A stretch of DNA of 64,000 nt from Candolleomyces eurysporus (GCA_027579435.1 JANBPK010000850.1:100305-164304), one strand, 5' to 3'; positions 23,134 through 35,511 are shown, numbered from the stretch's first letter. The notes: generated by a model from the sequence alone, not told the origin. Made by a program: numbers and translations.

Positions 23134-26100
23134 ATGTTCTCAAAACTACCTCAGAGGCTCTCCGCGCCGTTTGGAATCCTAGGAGATGAGGCGAAGCTGG
23201 CCTTCCCGTCTCAGCCTGGAGGCATTGTGAAGCTGTGGGCAACGAAGGTGAGCAACGACGAGGAGCTCTGATATCTATCTTGCTCAAGTTTGTGCAGAAC
23301 ATCCCCGAGAGCGACTCGTATTGGGAGCAGGTACGTGTGTTTCTTTGCTGCATACTTGGCATACACCTGATAAACCCTTGGCAGTACTTTGTCCTATTCG
23401 ACTCTGCTTCAGATGTCTTCTCGCTAATTGCACCTCACCAAAGTCAGCTGCTCGATTCTCTTAGCATCTGGCTGTCGTTGACCGACTCTTTCTAGTTCGA
23501 AGAGCACTCGTGGAAGCACCAGAGAACGTTGCGACACTCATTCGTGTTGTGTGTAACAGACTATCTACCCTTCTTACCGACCACACATTCCCTGAACCAA
23601 CAGCCACGGCGACATCTGCTACGGTCGCCGCATTTACTTCGACTATCAGGAAGGCCAGTGGTGGTGCTTCGGAAAGAAACGCAACAAAAGAAGTTCTCAA
23701 CTGTCTGCGTATCCTCCAGCGCGTACTCCCCATCTTATTCGACGTACAAAGTGAATCCAACGCATTCGAACTCGAGCTGCTCTGGAAGAACGAGGAAGTA
23801 GAAGATCTCGACGACAGTAACCCATCATCTTCTGCACCGTCCCAATTCGTTATCGAAGACGAGGACGATAGCGATAATGAGGATGCACCCAAGACCCCCG
23901 TAGCAACTGCACCGCCCAATACCAGGCCCAAGAAGAAGCTTCCGTCTCTTGGGGAAAAGCTTTTCAACAACCTGATCGACCTCATGTTCTGCTGTGGCTT
24001 CACACTTGCTCCCAAAATCCAAGTCGACCACCACAAGATTAACTATGTTATCTGGTACGCCTGACCTCACCTCCCGCCGAGTACGCGTGTTTTCTCAAAC
24101 TTTTGATCCTTATTCAAAGGGAGAAGGGAATTGGATCAACATCAGATTCTGCAGCAGCCTCGGCATATGATAGCAACAAGACCGAAGTCCTTCGACTTTT
24201 GCTAGTCTTGCTATCGCGCCAAATATACGTACCGCCCGGTTCTCTCTTCACCAAACCCTCGCTTTACACCCTCCACTTTGTGCAAAAGATCCCACGGAGG
24301 GACGTGTTGACTATACTGTGCTCCCTCCTCAACACCGCTATGAACTCGACCGCAGCAGAGCTGTCCATTGGGGCTATGGCCGGCAAGTTGCCGTACAATC
24401 ACCTCGTATTCAAAGGCGAAGATCCTCGTGAAAAGCTGGTGGGAATGTGCTTCCAAGTTCTCTGCGTGTTGTTGGATTTCCAGAGTGGGACGGCAAAGGA
24501 TCATACGGAGGGTCCGCCGGACAGCCAGACGTCTACACCAACTCCCAAGACCAATTCTTTCCGCTACTTCTTGATGAAACTGGTGGGTTATTTCTGTGGG
24601 TTTGTTTAAGTGATCCGGCTGACTGTTGGTTTAGCATCGGACGCAAGACTTTGAATTCGTACTCAACGGACTTTGCGGAATCTTGTTGCAGCAAATGCAT
24701 GCTATGAATAACTTGCTACCTGGGGCAAGAAAGCCGGTTCCCTATGTTCACGAAGCCAGTGAGTTCGGTTCACTCGGCCCACCAATCAATGCTGACGAGG
24801 TCGTAGTTTTGTTCTTCTGGAAGATGATTGAGCTCAACAAGGTGTGTAAAAAGCCAGATACAATGACCATATTCTTCATTTAATACGACCCCAGAAATTC
24901 CAAAAATACGTTCTCGAGTCGGACAAGTGCATGGACTTGGTCGGCTACTTGCTGTCTTACTGCGTGGAGGTGAAAGACAAGCCTCGTAAGTTCTTGACCA
25001 TAATCAGCCTTCACGGATATGTGAACGACCTATTTTTTAGACCAGCACGGCTTGTGCAGAGCAATTTCATACATCATCCAAGCGTTGTCTGCGGAACCCG
25101 CTTTCGGCGCGAAGCTTGCTGAACCTATGAAGGCACTTCCGACTACTACGTGGAATGGGGTTGGTACGGGTGGCGATTTGTTAGTTCATGTAAGTGGAGT
25201 TTGTTCATGGCGTGAATTGTGAAGATTGACTTTTATTGATTTTCTCTTTCTCTTTCCGTTAGGCTATCTACTCAATCGTTGCCACGACCTCTGGAACCCT
25301 CAATTCCCTGTACCCCGCTCTCATCATCGCGCTGTCCAATTCCGCTCCGTATTTCAAGAATCTCAGCGTCACAGCTTCAGCTCGACTTGTCCAACTATTC
25401 ACGTCGTTCGCCAACCCGGTTTTCCTACTGGCTGATGAGGGCCATCCGAGGTTGTTGTTCTTTATGTAGGTTCTTCCTATCATTAACTTCTGGAAGAGAA
25501 ACTCATGCGAATGCGCACCCTAGGCTGGAAGTGTTCAACTCGGTCATACAGAACCACCTCAACGAAAACCCGACCCTTATCCTCGATATCCTAACCTCGC
25601 ACAGAGTGTTCGAAGATCTGGCCAAGTTCACGCTCGCCAGCGGCCTGCGCGAAGTCAAGCGAGTCCAAATGGCTAAAGAGGAACTTGCGAAACGAAGCAA
25701 CAATAGCAGCGCTGATAGCAAGGGCAAAGGAAGGGTCCCAGAAGAAGTAGAGCTGGGCGGCGATGCAGGAGCAGAGAAGGCTAAGCTGCTGCAGCACGAG
25801 TCGTGGAACAGGGCGAGCAGTTTGGAGGAAGCTGCCGGGAGCAGCCCCACGACGCGTTCCGGTAGCTTGGAGAGCTCGCGCGTGGTGTCTCCGCCTCCTG
25901 GCGCGGAAGCTTCGTCGCCGTTGTCGGAAAAGGCCAGAGGAAAGCTGAGGGAACGGAGATCTTCGTCGAGCCTTGATGTTACTATCAATATCGATGGGAT
26001 GGCGGCGAGCATTGGTAGGAATGGGTTTGTGGCTACGCAGGAGTGGGTTACCTCGTGGCAACAAGGGTGAGTGCGAGTGTCTTTCTGCTGCCGTTGCCTT

Positions 26101-26614
26101 TTCACTCATTGGGTTTGCGGAATTTTGCGTATAGGCTCCCATTGGATACAGTTCTGATCCTGATATCCGACCTTCTCGTGAAGGTGCAAGAGCTGCAGAA
26201 TTCGAGAAAGGTGAACAGCGCGACGGCCATTCGGGAGTTCTTGTCGAACGTTTCGGTCAAGGACGTGTTACCGCCCCCATCGCCAATTGTTGCCAGGCAG
26301 TTTGTGGTGCGTCACGGTGTTTCCTCATGTGCCACTCTAATCACTCTATTGACGTCCTATCTCTTCTCCCTTTGCACTTACAGTGGTCCGAGGCATCCCT
26401 CGTCTGGCTGACCTCCCTCATTTGGGGCGAAGTGTACGTTCGCGGAATGACCCCGTTCGGAATCTGGAATGGCACCAACGTCAAGTTGTTCCATGTCAAG
26501 CATTCGCAGAACCAGCCTAGGCAAATTACAGAAACTGTTACCAACGTGGTGGGCGGCTTCTTGAGGAGGACGACGTCGGATAACCAAACACAAGCGCGTG
26601 CGCGCATGGGTTAG
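23134..26614 (+). CDS. HID1 family protein (dymeclin-related, Golgi trafficking)
   Basis: Peripheral Golgi protein family (HID-1 in animals, Ftp105-type in fission yeast) with roles in secretory-granule and Golgi trafficking. The product is close to 900 residues. Recognisable blocks are YWEQYFVLFDSASDVFSLI, QIRRALVEAPENVATLI, LNCLRILQRVLPILF, LPYNHLVFKGEDPREKLV and CFQVLCVLLDFQ. Later blocks are AIYSIVATTSGTLNSLYP and the C-terminal VWSEASLVWLTSLIWGEVYV with GIWNGTNVKLFHVK. An acidic insert (~190-230) and a Ser-rich insert (~600-680) are probably disordered. Many introns. The usual N-terminal MGxxxSK myristoyl motif is not seen, so a further upstream exon is possible. Confidence 0.88.
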
Positions 26615-26706
26615 ACAGGGAATGTATTTATATGTCGAGTTATTGTACGTTTGAACTACATGGCTTTAATGGTAGGGTTGAGGTCGGAATATATGCTTTG
26701 CAGTTT

Positions 26707-28406
26707 TTACCGTTTGCGGCGCTTTTTGGGACGCGAGTCCTCTGGTGCTGGTGGTACGCCACCTGCTTCTCCTCCTTGCAGCTGGACGGCCTTTTCTACG
26801 GCACTACGGCGAATCTTCTCAGGCACCTTTTGCCAATAAACCTCTTCCCTTGTTCCCGGGACGACCTCGATACTGATGGGCTTTGGGCTGGAGTCGGGCG
26901 AGTGTGACGTTCCTGTATCGTCCAGACCATTGGCTTGAACGGTTTGGTGATTGTTGTAGTATGAAGCAAGGTAACGAGCGCATTCCGGTGTGCTCAGGCG
27001 TAGGTAACACTAATGTATATGGAGCGGTCAGCATTGTGTTAATGAAAGCGAATACGGATAACTTACAGTGTCCATGCCCTTATTGAAGTCCACATAATCG
27101 ATACCACCGTTCACTGTAGCGTCGGGCTGAGACAGAGCCTTGCCGAACAAGGTTTTCAGCGTGGTTTTGTTCGTCTCGGGGTGGACGTTTTTAACGAAGA
27201 CTAAGCATCCGTAGGGGTAAGGAGAATCGAGAGTGATCGCTGAGCTGTTTGCCACCGGGACATCCTCATCCTTTTTGGGTTGCTTGGAGGGTTTTGCAGG
27301 TGGTAAAAACGAGGCCTGCTTTTCATTCGAAGAGGTTTCCTTCTCATGGATTCGGGCTAAAGCTGAAGCGTCTTGATGCTCGTTGATTTCCTGGACGAGC
27401 TGTTGTCGGTAAACCAGGTATTCTGCGCGCAGAGCCTCCCAATTTGATTTACTGGTGGTGCGAAATCCATACTTCACTGCTTCATCGGTTGTTTCATCTT
27501 TCATTGCAGAAGTTTTGGAAGGCGAGTCTTCCCGTGGTTGCCAAGGCCAGGCTTCGAGGAAGTGTTTTGCATCAGCCTCATCCAAGAAGGTGATGAGGGA
27601 GAAGCCTTTGAAGATTGGGACATCTCCCGGTTTGTCTCGATGGTGAGGTGGCAGAAAGACGTGTTGAACCCGAGTTGGGGCGGATGATAATGACTCCTTG
27701 GAAGGAAGCAGAGCCAGAACAAATTGGACAAGCGCTGCGACGCTTCGATAGTGGATGGGCACATTTTCCTGGGGAATTCGTTACAAATGGATGCAATGAG
27801 ACCACAGCTTTGACTCACAACGTAGATGGTCCTCTTATCCCATCCTGATTTCGAAGATAGATTGGAGCTGGGATCCCATGATTTCAGCCGCACTTCATAG
27901 CCCCCACCTGCAGACTGAGTATTCGACGCTGTTCCGGTTCGATTGAACCACGGCTGAGGCGCAGTCACCCCCAAACGGATTTCCAGAACATCAGGAAGAT
28001 GAGTTCTGAGATGCTTCACGATTAGAGTGTGTGGAATCTCTCGTAATGGTGAGAGAACTGGGCAGTGGTGCAGTAGGTAGTGCAATGACACGACTGGAGA
28101 GTCTTGCTTAGTTTGCGTCGTCACAGAGAAGGTCATCTACTTACAGCCAGGCTCCTCACCGACTGGAGTCAGCTTCTTCCTAAGGTCCACATCCGACCAG
28201 AGGGCGTATTCCGAGAACGCGAGGGAGACGAGAATGACGCATTCTTCGGCTGACAGACGCGTCGAGTCGGGCTCTGGTTGCTTGCCTTTGGGTGGTTGTG
28301 AGGAAGATGGACGCGGGCTGTCTCCTGAGATAGCGTTTACCTTGAGGCTGGTGGCCGATTTCTTCGCAACCTTGCGAGGAATAAAGGCAAAGGAAGAGGA
28401 GGACAT
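26707..28406 (-). CDS. La-related protein 7 / Pof8-like protein with La module and C-terminal xRRM
   Basis: Predicted RNA-binding protein. The N-terminal La-like winged helix spans AEECVILVSLAFSEYALWSD to SLHYLLHHCPVLS. The RRM includes RTIYVENVPIHYRS and GFSLITFLDEADAKHFLEAW. After a charged linker comes a second RRM-like domain, PYGCLVFVKNVHPETN with GGIDYVDFNKGMDTCYLRL, placed like the xRRM of LARP7 proteins. The C-terminus RPKKRRKR looks like a nuclear signal. Family members bind the 3' ends of Pol III or telomerase RNAs; which RNA applies here is unknown. Four exons join in phase. An upstream in-frame ATG at 28448 would add 14 residues. It could instead be a plain La paralogue. Confidence 0.7.
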
Positions 28407-28571
28407 GATGGGAACTGTGGAGAGACTGAAAGCGGAATTTGTTTCCATGCCAAGCCAAAGTGTCTGCCACCCTGCATAAAATGTTTCGATCCGTCACAGA
28501 CGCGCCCCAGTTCCAGGTTTCTCCCTAACTACCACTTTGTCTTCATTTTTTCTTTCGATTTTCCAGCAATA

Positions 28572-29507
28572 ATGCTCGCCTTGCCAATCATCGCCTCCTT
28601 CGCTCTTTTGCCCTACGTCGCCGCCCAGGAGAGTCTCGCCATCCAGGCCATTGAGGCGCACTTCGCCCAAGCCCGCATCGTCCCTGACTACTTTGACTCG
28701 TTCAATCCCTCTGCAACCCTCGAGTTGGACTATGCCGGCACCAAGCTCACTCCTGGCCAAAAGGTCACCAAAGAACGTGAGCTGCCGTCTTTTCGAATCT
28801 CCAGCGAACAAAGCTGACGCCTTTCCAGAGGTTGGCCCCACCCCCGTTGTCACCGTGACCCCCGCCAACTCGAGCGTCACCCTCGATGGCACCTACACCA
28901 TCGCCATGATTGATGTCGACGTCGTTGGCGCCGACCTTGATGAGGGTGTCACCCGCCACTGGCTCGTCAACGGTGTCACCATCGAAAACGGTGTCGTCAC
29001 CAACTCGTCGGCCACCGCCATCACTCCCTATGCTGGCCCCTGGCCCGCTGCAGGCTCTGGTCCCCACAGGTACATCGTCGCGCTCTACCAGCAGCCCTCG
29101 ACCTTTGTTGCTCCCGAAGGCTTCACCGGTCCCTTGCCTGTTGGCGTTTACGACTTTGAGGACTACGTTGAAGACAGCGGTCTCGGCCCCCTCGTTGCTG
29201 TTCGTATCACTTCAGCTGTCTATATTTTGACATTCATCGGCTGACAATCTTTTTTTCTTCTGCACAGGCCAACTACATCAACGTCGAAGAAGGCACTGCT
29301 ACTGCTTCCCAAGTTGCGACCTCGGCCGTTGTTACCTCCACCCTCCCCGCTGCTGCTTCTGCCGGCGGGTCTTCCACCAGGTCTGGCGGCACCACTGGCA
29401 CTAACACTGGCACCGCCGCAGCATCCACCAACACTAGCGGTGCCATCCAGCTCGCTCTCTCCCCCATCGCCGCCCTTTTGGCCGGCTTGAGCATTTTTGC
29501 TTTGTAA
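28572..29507 (+). CDS. Secreted GPI-anchored PEBP-like protein
   Basis: Begins with a cleavable signal peptide (MLALPIIASFALLPYVAAQE). A phosphatidylethanolamine-binding-protein-like domain follows: LELDYAGTKLTPGQ, YTIAMIDVDVVG, TRHWLVNGV, GSGPHRYIVALYQQP. The D-x-D and GPHRY ligand-pocket motifs are present. The third exon is a Ser/Thr/Ala-rich tail ending in a hydrophobic segment (LSPIAALLAGLSIFAL), which fits a GPI-anchor signal. Introns are about 28777-28829 and 29220-29267; the second uses a GTTCGT donor. Likely cell-wall or plasma-membrane bound. Related soluble proteins inhibit carboxypeptidase Y, but no such role is shown here. Confidence 0.83.
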
Positions 29508-29898
29508 ATCCCCTGACGAACACATCTCATGGATTCTCATGGATACTTTGTGACTTGGCCACATCCGTTCTTTAACTATTGGTCGACCTAGTCGTGATAT
29601 AATATACCTCTCTATTGGATTTGATACTCGAAAGAATAAGCCGTCGGCATTTGAGCCTTAGGGTGTGTGAAAGCGTTGAACTATGTTCGCCTACCCCGTT
29701 GCCTCCACGTCCGCATGAAGTTAGGAACGTGTTGCACGTCCGCACTGGAGCTGACAGCCAAACAGGCTACATACGCGTGCATTATTCAAGCCTACGCCTA
29801 CTACAACAAGATGTAACATACGGGAGTGGGGTGATGATCAAACAAGAACCGAAATAAATGAAACAGCAAATAGCAAAGCAAAAAAGACAACAGTTAGA
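29508..29898. other. Convergent 3' spacer
   Basis: No supported gene between the PEBP-like gene and the RBM5-like gene. Short frames lack motifs. Probably 3' UTR sequence of both. Confidence 0.5.
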
Positions 29899-32731
29899 TC
29901 AATCACCATAACGTTCCCTCGCCTACAGTCCGGGCATCGTCAGACAACAATCGAAGTGTCAGCGCTGAGAAGAAAAAAACATACCGCTTCTTGAGCCAGT
30001 TGCAAATACCCGTAGCCCTCGGTCAATCTGCTGATATCTTTGCCTTTGCTCGCACCAAGGCCAGCGCCTTGGGCATAAATAGCGGTTTCACTAAAACGCA
30101 CGAAGACTCTTGTCAGCCGATGCCCCGAAGGCCACTTTTAGCCTGCAAATTCAACTTACACAGGATCGACGCGACCGTCTCCGTCCGTTCCAAGCCCAGT
30201 ACCTTCCTTCCACCCCATCATCTTCAACAGCTTATTACCAACGTTGTTCTCATCCTCTGCAGGACGCGCTGGAGGTGGTGGTGGTGTAGGAGGTTTCACA
30301 GGACCTTCTGCGTATCGTTTCTTGGAAGCTGTTGTTGTTGTTGAAGCGGAGGATTCCTTGTCAGGTAAGGGCGCGTCAGGCTGGTTGAACAGCGTCCGTC
30401 GTTCCGAGGCACGGTCTCGGTACTTGGGCTCTTCCTTTTCCTTGGGCGTCTGACTGGTGCTTGCAGCCGCTTTTCGCGCAATCAATTTTTGTCGGGCGAC
30501 TTCGCGAAGGTTCAAGTCTTTGTAGTTTTTCTAGTGTAGGGAAAGAAAGTTGAGATGACACGTAAAGTGTGAGATGAAGTCTGAATGTCGCACCTTGTGA
30601 AGATCAGACTCTTTATTGTGTCTTCTGAGTTGATCCAGCGACTTGAATTGCCGTGAACACAGTAGACACATCAAAGCAGACGTATCAGAGAATTCGAATT
30701 CATCCTCGGGAGCTGGAGACGGCTCGGCCGACTTCTGGGCAGGTGCTATGACAGGTTCTGGAGCGGCGGTGGCAGTGGCAGGGGTATCTTGAGATGGCGT
30801 ATTTCCATGGAGCTCTCCTTGCATTTGATTCCACTTATTGATGATATTCGCGGTCTATGAAGCATTTAGCATCGTGTAAACCGTTTCCGCTAGTGAAGCG
30901 TACCTTCTTGCTTGTAGGAAGAGCGGCGACTCTTTGAACAGGTTTGGCTGGTTGTAATATATCAGCACGACAAGCGGATTGGTGCATACAATCATGAAGA
31001 CGTACGTTTGTTGGGTTCAGGACCCAGATCTTCTGCATCTGGAGGAGCATCATCCAAGGAAACCCCTGACGACAGCGTTTTCGCAGTGGAAGCGCCTAAT
31101 CAAATGTTCACTCAAAAAACCTTCCCCAAACATGAAGTTATGCGTACCAATACCAATCTTTACAGGACCTTTGCTCAGACTAAGCATCACCGGCTTGTCT
31201 GACAGGGGCAAAGCCGATGGCACTGGAGGAGCAGACTTCGTTTCTGAGTTGGAAAAGGTTGAGAACAGCGCAACAATCAAGCACAAGCCGGACGAACCTT
31301 TAACCTTCTTCTTCTCCTTCTTCTTGTCTTGTGAGGCTGAGGCCTTTGCGGGCTCTTCCACCTTGAACTCGAGTACAGCGACGGAAGAGGTCTCATCCCA
31401 ATACCGTACCCAACTGCCATCCACGCCCCCGAGGCTTTGGGAACCTATCAGACAGGCTTCATCGCGTTGCAAGAAGTCTGTCACTGGTTGGAAGGAATAT
31501 GGATGTGCGAATGATGCGGCGACGGGTTTGTCCGAGATACGGAAACCATTGGGATGGAGCTGCGGCGACATGGATGCAGCAAGTACCGCGGAAGCCGACT
31601 GGACAAAGAATTTGTATCACCAAGCCATGCGACATACGAACCTCTACACACCTCGATATCGACAAATTCGACAAAGGCAAAGCAGAAGCTTGCCATAGTA
31701 ACCTTGTCTTTGATAAGAATAATCCTCTTCATGCCCTTGGCGCCTTGTTTGGTGGGACCATTTGAAGAAAGCATCGCTTGGTGGATGGCTTGGGGGCCAG
31801 AAAGGGGATCCAACCCTCGGAAAAGGAGGACGGCCGACTGGGTGTTACCTATGTCTCGCGTGCCGTCGTTGGCGTTTGGTTTCGGGCGCCCTCTCTCGTG
31901 CGGTGAGGCGCTTTGTGAATAATCTATCTTGACCCGTCTTCCGTTGTGCGGAGCGCCCTGCTCCACGGCCTGATAAAAAGCATTCCTTGCGGACGCGCCA
32001 TGCGAAGCCGGCGGTGGCATTTGTATAAAGGGGAATAAGGGGTCGACGAATTCTTGTGCATGCTCGGTGCTCGTAAATTGAGCGAAGCCGAACCCCTTGG
32101 AGACACCTTATAAAATCCAATGGCGAAAATACGTCAATGAATGCCCGCGAACCAAATGTAAACGTTTAAGTGCCTGATGATCTGTCTCGTATGATTGTGA
32201 CTGTTTCGAGGGCGCAGCCTTGGCTGGAGAGGTATGCTTGGAGCTGGGTAGGAAGGACGCTTCAGTCATCGGTTGCAAGGGATCATGAGAGTCGACGGAC
32301 ATCGGCCTCAGTGAAGTCTGGATCCAAACCTAGGAAGATGACATGCGGACTAGGTTCTGAAGGGGCCATGCGTTTCTTGGGCGGACCTCCACCGCCGCCC
32401 CCTCGAGGTCGGTCGTCGTAGCCATGATCCTGATTATTGTAGTCTTGATGTCTACCGTGTCCGTGGCCATAGCCTCCACCGTAGCCAGAATCGTCATAGC
32501 CATGGTTGCCTGAGTAGCCCTGGTATCCCTGAATAGCATCGGTGTGAGATGGCTTGACTTGTTGAAGTGACAAGGGCTTACCCCGTCATTAAACTTGCGG
32601 CGTTTTGGGTCTCCCATATAATCATCTTCCCTCTGCCGAACCTGGTTCCTGTGGTCGTTGCCAGACCAGCCTGAGTATCCGTCATTCCAGCTATCTTTCC
32701 CTCTGTCCCATTCGCGATTATTGTAGGCCAT
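29899..32731 (-). CDS. RBM5/RBM10-like splicing factor (two RRMs, C2H2 finger, G-patch)
   Basis: Predicted nuclear pre-mRNA splicing regulator. It begins MAYNNREWDRGKDSW with a Gly/Tyr/His-rich leader and a basic PKRRKF. RRM1 is PHVIFLGLDPDFTEAD with GFGFAQF-type RNP1. RRM2 is SAVLLFRGLDPLSG with FCFAFVEF. A C2H2 finger follows (ALMCLLCSRQFKSLDQLRRH, HNKESDLHK), then NLREVARQK. Near the C-terminus is a G-patch, VGNKLLKMMGWKEGTGLG. The last exon, after an intron with a GTATGT donor, gives AARERYGD and stops at 29899. Domain order matches the RBM5 family, although a RanBP2 zinc finger was not recognised. It shares a 115-bp divergent promoter with NDUFB4. Confidence 0.85.
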
Positions 32732-32846
32732 TACTGTAGGCGAAGACAGTAAAAGCTGAGTGGGAAGTGTGGGATGGTGATGGTCGAAAGGCAAGCAAGC
32801 TGCAAACAAGGACCAAACAAACTGTTCCTCTTTGACGTTGACCACC

Positions 32847-33277
32847 ATGGCCCACGGTGAGTAGCTGCACTTTTAAACCCTTGCCACACAGCAGCCTAAT
32901 GGTACTCCGTAGAGAACTTCACAGTATGGCTACCCTTTACAAGCATTGTTCAGAGCTCATCATTCATCTAGCATGATCCCGCAATTGACCGGTTCAACAC
33001 CATGGTAGGTTTTCCTTCCTCCTCATGTTTCGGCGAAACCCTCTAATTGTCTGCAGCGTGAATCGGTGTATCTCAAATTCAAATGGACAAGAAAAACTGT
33101 TGTGACATCTGTCCTCGGTTTCATTGTTGTTCCGGGGCTTCTCTACTATACCACAGTCAAGACCAACGTGAGTTTGCTAGCTTCCCGATCCCCACTACTC
33201 TCTCTAAGCCACTGCTTTAGCAACGATGGAATTGGAATGGAAAGCGTAAGGGAGAGCCCCTCGCCGTCAGCCCATAG
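32847..33277 (+). CDS. Mitochondrial complex I subunit NDUFB4 (B15) homologue
   Basis: Accessory inner-membrane subunit of NADH:ubiquinone oxidoreductase. Five exons encode about 70 residues. MAH is followed by an 11-nt micro-exon giving ENFT, then HDPAIDRFNTM, then RESVYLKFKWTRKTV with one membrane segment (SVLGFIVVPGLLYYTTV). The last exon is QRWNWNGKRKGEPLAVSP. The DPAIxRFxxMRExxYxxFKWT pattern, single membrane helix and WNxxGKRxGE ending fit the family. Every intron joins in phase and is 48-65 nt long, except the last at about 80 nt. Too finely split to appear as one open frame, so easily missed. Confidence 0.8.
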
Positions 33278-33408
33278 ATTATTATTGTCGGTACACATCC
33301 ACGCCGTTAGAATTGGCCTTTCCATGTCCAGCAAATTCAGATATACAGCATAACACTATTTCATTTCCGTCCAAGCGGACAAGCAGACAGCCAATTGCAT
33401 GGACGAAA

Positions 33409-34209
33409 TCATACTCGCTTGCACAACTCGATCGCTACCTTGCACCCTGCTCCGACAACTGCGCTAAGAAGGGCGTGCGCCGGTGCTCTTTGCGCGTGGT
33501 TCTCTACAGCAATATCCAAGTGCTCTAGTTCGTCGTCTCTAAATTCCCGAATGATGTCTTTGAGGAGTGGGATACTGGGATGTGTTGTGGACATTTCATC
33601 CAGTTCTTTGAGTTGGCTAAATAATCGGGGTCAGCTCAGTCCCGGAGTGAGAAGCATGAACTCACTCCTCGTAATGTTCCCCAATAACGGTCTCGACCGC
33701 TTCGGTACACGCCATTGCGGCCTCCCTGCCCATGAGAGCTGTCACCGCGCCGAGTCCGAAACCTGCAACCTTTGCAACGTCTGTCAGAAGTGTTGGCCGT
33801 ACTTGATGTTGAATTTGGAGTTTATCCATGACTTGAAGATGTTTCTTTTCCTGGTCCCACATATCCTTCATTGATTGTTTAGAGCCTCGTTTCGTTTCAA
33901 CGAAAAGGAGTTGCATACCTGGATGAGCTCCCCTGTCCGCTTGTCCCCGGAGAGCACAGCATGTTGTCCATGATATATCCAGTTTGCAGCAATCTCCCCT
34001 GCCTGGTCTACTCGTAGCGCAGCTTCCAGCAATTTCCGTTGGTGTGGTGTGATGTCGTTCGGAGTTGAGGTCACCGCAGGGCCTTGCTCTCTTGCGGAAT
34101 CCGTGTAGGCAGAGGAAGCCAGCCCTCTTGAAATGGCCCGCTTGGAACTTATAATGGATTTGCGGCAGAGCTGCCTTCCGAACACATTCATGTTGAGCTT
34201 GCTGGCCAT
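33409..34209 (-). CDS. COQ7: 5-demethoxyubiquinone hydroxylase COQ7/CAT5
   Basis: Di-iron monooxygenase that hydroxylates demethoxyubiquinone in ubiquinone synthesis, on the matrix side of the inner mitochondrial membrane. The N-terminus is Ser/Arg rich (MNVFGRQLCRKSIISSKRA), a likely import signal. The conserved iron ligands are visible: Glu in RVDQAGEIAANWIYHGQ, ExxH in QEKKHL, Glu in EAVETVIGEHYEE, and ExxH in DDELEHLD. The FGLGAVTALMGREAAMACTE segment is typical. Three exons; the frame ends CKRV at 33409. Convergent with NDUFB4, another respiratory-chain gene, 131 bp apart. Confidence 0.95.
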
Positions 34210-34374
34210 GTCTTCCGGTTCATGAGTGATTGAGCGAGATCACCGGCGTCTCTCGACCTCGTGACCGCCTTCTCCTTTCTCAGCCTTTCTTGCTTAACGA
34301 CTGTCGCCTGGACGGCTTGTTGAATTCAAACTTGTTCATCAACCACTACCATCTAATTGTACTAGCGAAAAGAA

Positions 34375-35401
34375 ATGTCCTCCACGTATGTTCTAACCCC
34401 TCCTTTCTCTATTCGCTTCTTGACTGATAAGCCGCAGCTTTACCCCTTCGAACGTCGTCGACCACTCAAAGGAGAGAGAGTGGTCATCTGCGCTCGGTTC
34501 GTGAAGACGTGTGGCTTACTCGGGAGACGTAGATGACCGATGGCATGTGTAGGGATGCTTGACTGGGACTCGACCAGCATCGTGTTCACGAAGCGCTCGT
34601 TGATTGAATTCTTGAAGTTCGTTCTCTCACAAACCAATGCACCCGGCCATTGAGTTTAGTTCAATGACCACAAAGATATACAGGCACAACCGTCGATACC
34701 AACTTCAATAACATCTCCAAGCTTCCTCGCAAGTCTTCCTGTCATCCGTCGATAATCCCTGAAGCGATCTCATTGATAATCTGTTTAGGTTACGCGAAAT
34801 TTGGCAAGCTCACTGCAGCACCTGAAGGCGGTGCTTCAACCGAGAGTGCATCCACTGAACAAGAATCTGGTGTTGCTGAGGCCTTCAAGCCTTCCCGTCG
34901 AGTTCGAGAACAACCTGGTGGTACCTCTCATATGAGCAGCCTCCTTCAAGGTGGAGCCGACGAGGATGATGCCTTGTCTCAAGCACCTCCCAAGCCCGTC
35001 GACCAGAACCCTGAGCAAACTAGGGCTAATGAAAAGGAGACCAAGTCTGCAGAACCCGAAGAAGAATATGGAATAAACTTTTCGTCCGGCTTTAAGCCGA
35101 CCAGGTACAGTCGATCCTTTCATGATCATATCCACTTGGTACTCAAGCCCGATAAAGGCGCGTCAGGGAGCAACCTGGAGGAAAAGATTCACTCTCCAGC
35201 CTCTGGGGGACTGACGAGTCTGCGGAAGAATTCAAGCCAACTCGCCGGTGCGTAATTCTCTCTGGCTTGAAAACGCGTGTTGATTTCATTCTTCTTAGGG
35301 TGAGAGAAGGACCTGGAGGACGCGACAACATCACCGGTGTAAGTTCGCTTGCCTCCCACAGTGAATCGTGCGCTGATGAGATGATTAACAGCNTTTTTTG
35401 A
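34375..35401 (+). CDS. Protein with FKP[S/T]RRVRE-PGG repeats
   Basis: Function not recognised. It opens MSST-FTPS after a short first intron. A later exon (from about 34789) encodes GYAKFGKLTAAPEGG, then a Ser/Glu-rich linker. Three copies of one motif follow: FKPSRRVREQPGGTSHMSSL, FKPTRRVREQPGGKDSLSSL and FKPTRRVREGPGGRDNITG. The second and third are revealed only by splicing (introns near 35106 and 35270). The end is probably LF-stop at 35401 if the N at 35393 is dropped. The RxxxxPGGxxSxL(F/W) pattern recalls the short motifs of SPIRAL1/HN1-type proteins, some of which bind microtubules; that link is only a guess. The exons between 34490 and 34789 are not resolved. Confidence 0.6.
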
Positions 35402-35511
35402 TTGTGAACCTGGAACCGCAACCCGAGTCTGAACGTAACAATCGCCAAGCGTGTATTCTTGCATGTATGTACCAGTGAATGTCGGGACAAAAAATAAAAT
35501 ACAATGCGATG

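Noticed and set aside
25503..26142. Two overlapping minus-strand frames of 183 and 200 codons inside HID1
   Set aside because: Antisense to the Ser-rich linker of HID1, which continues as conserved protein on both sides.
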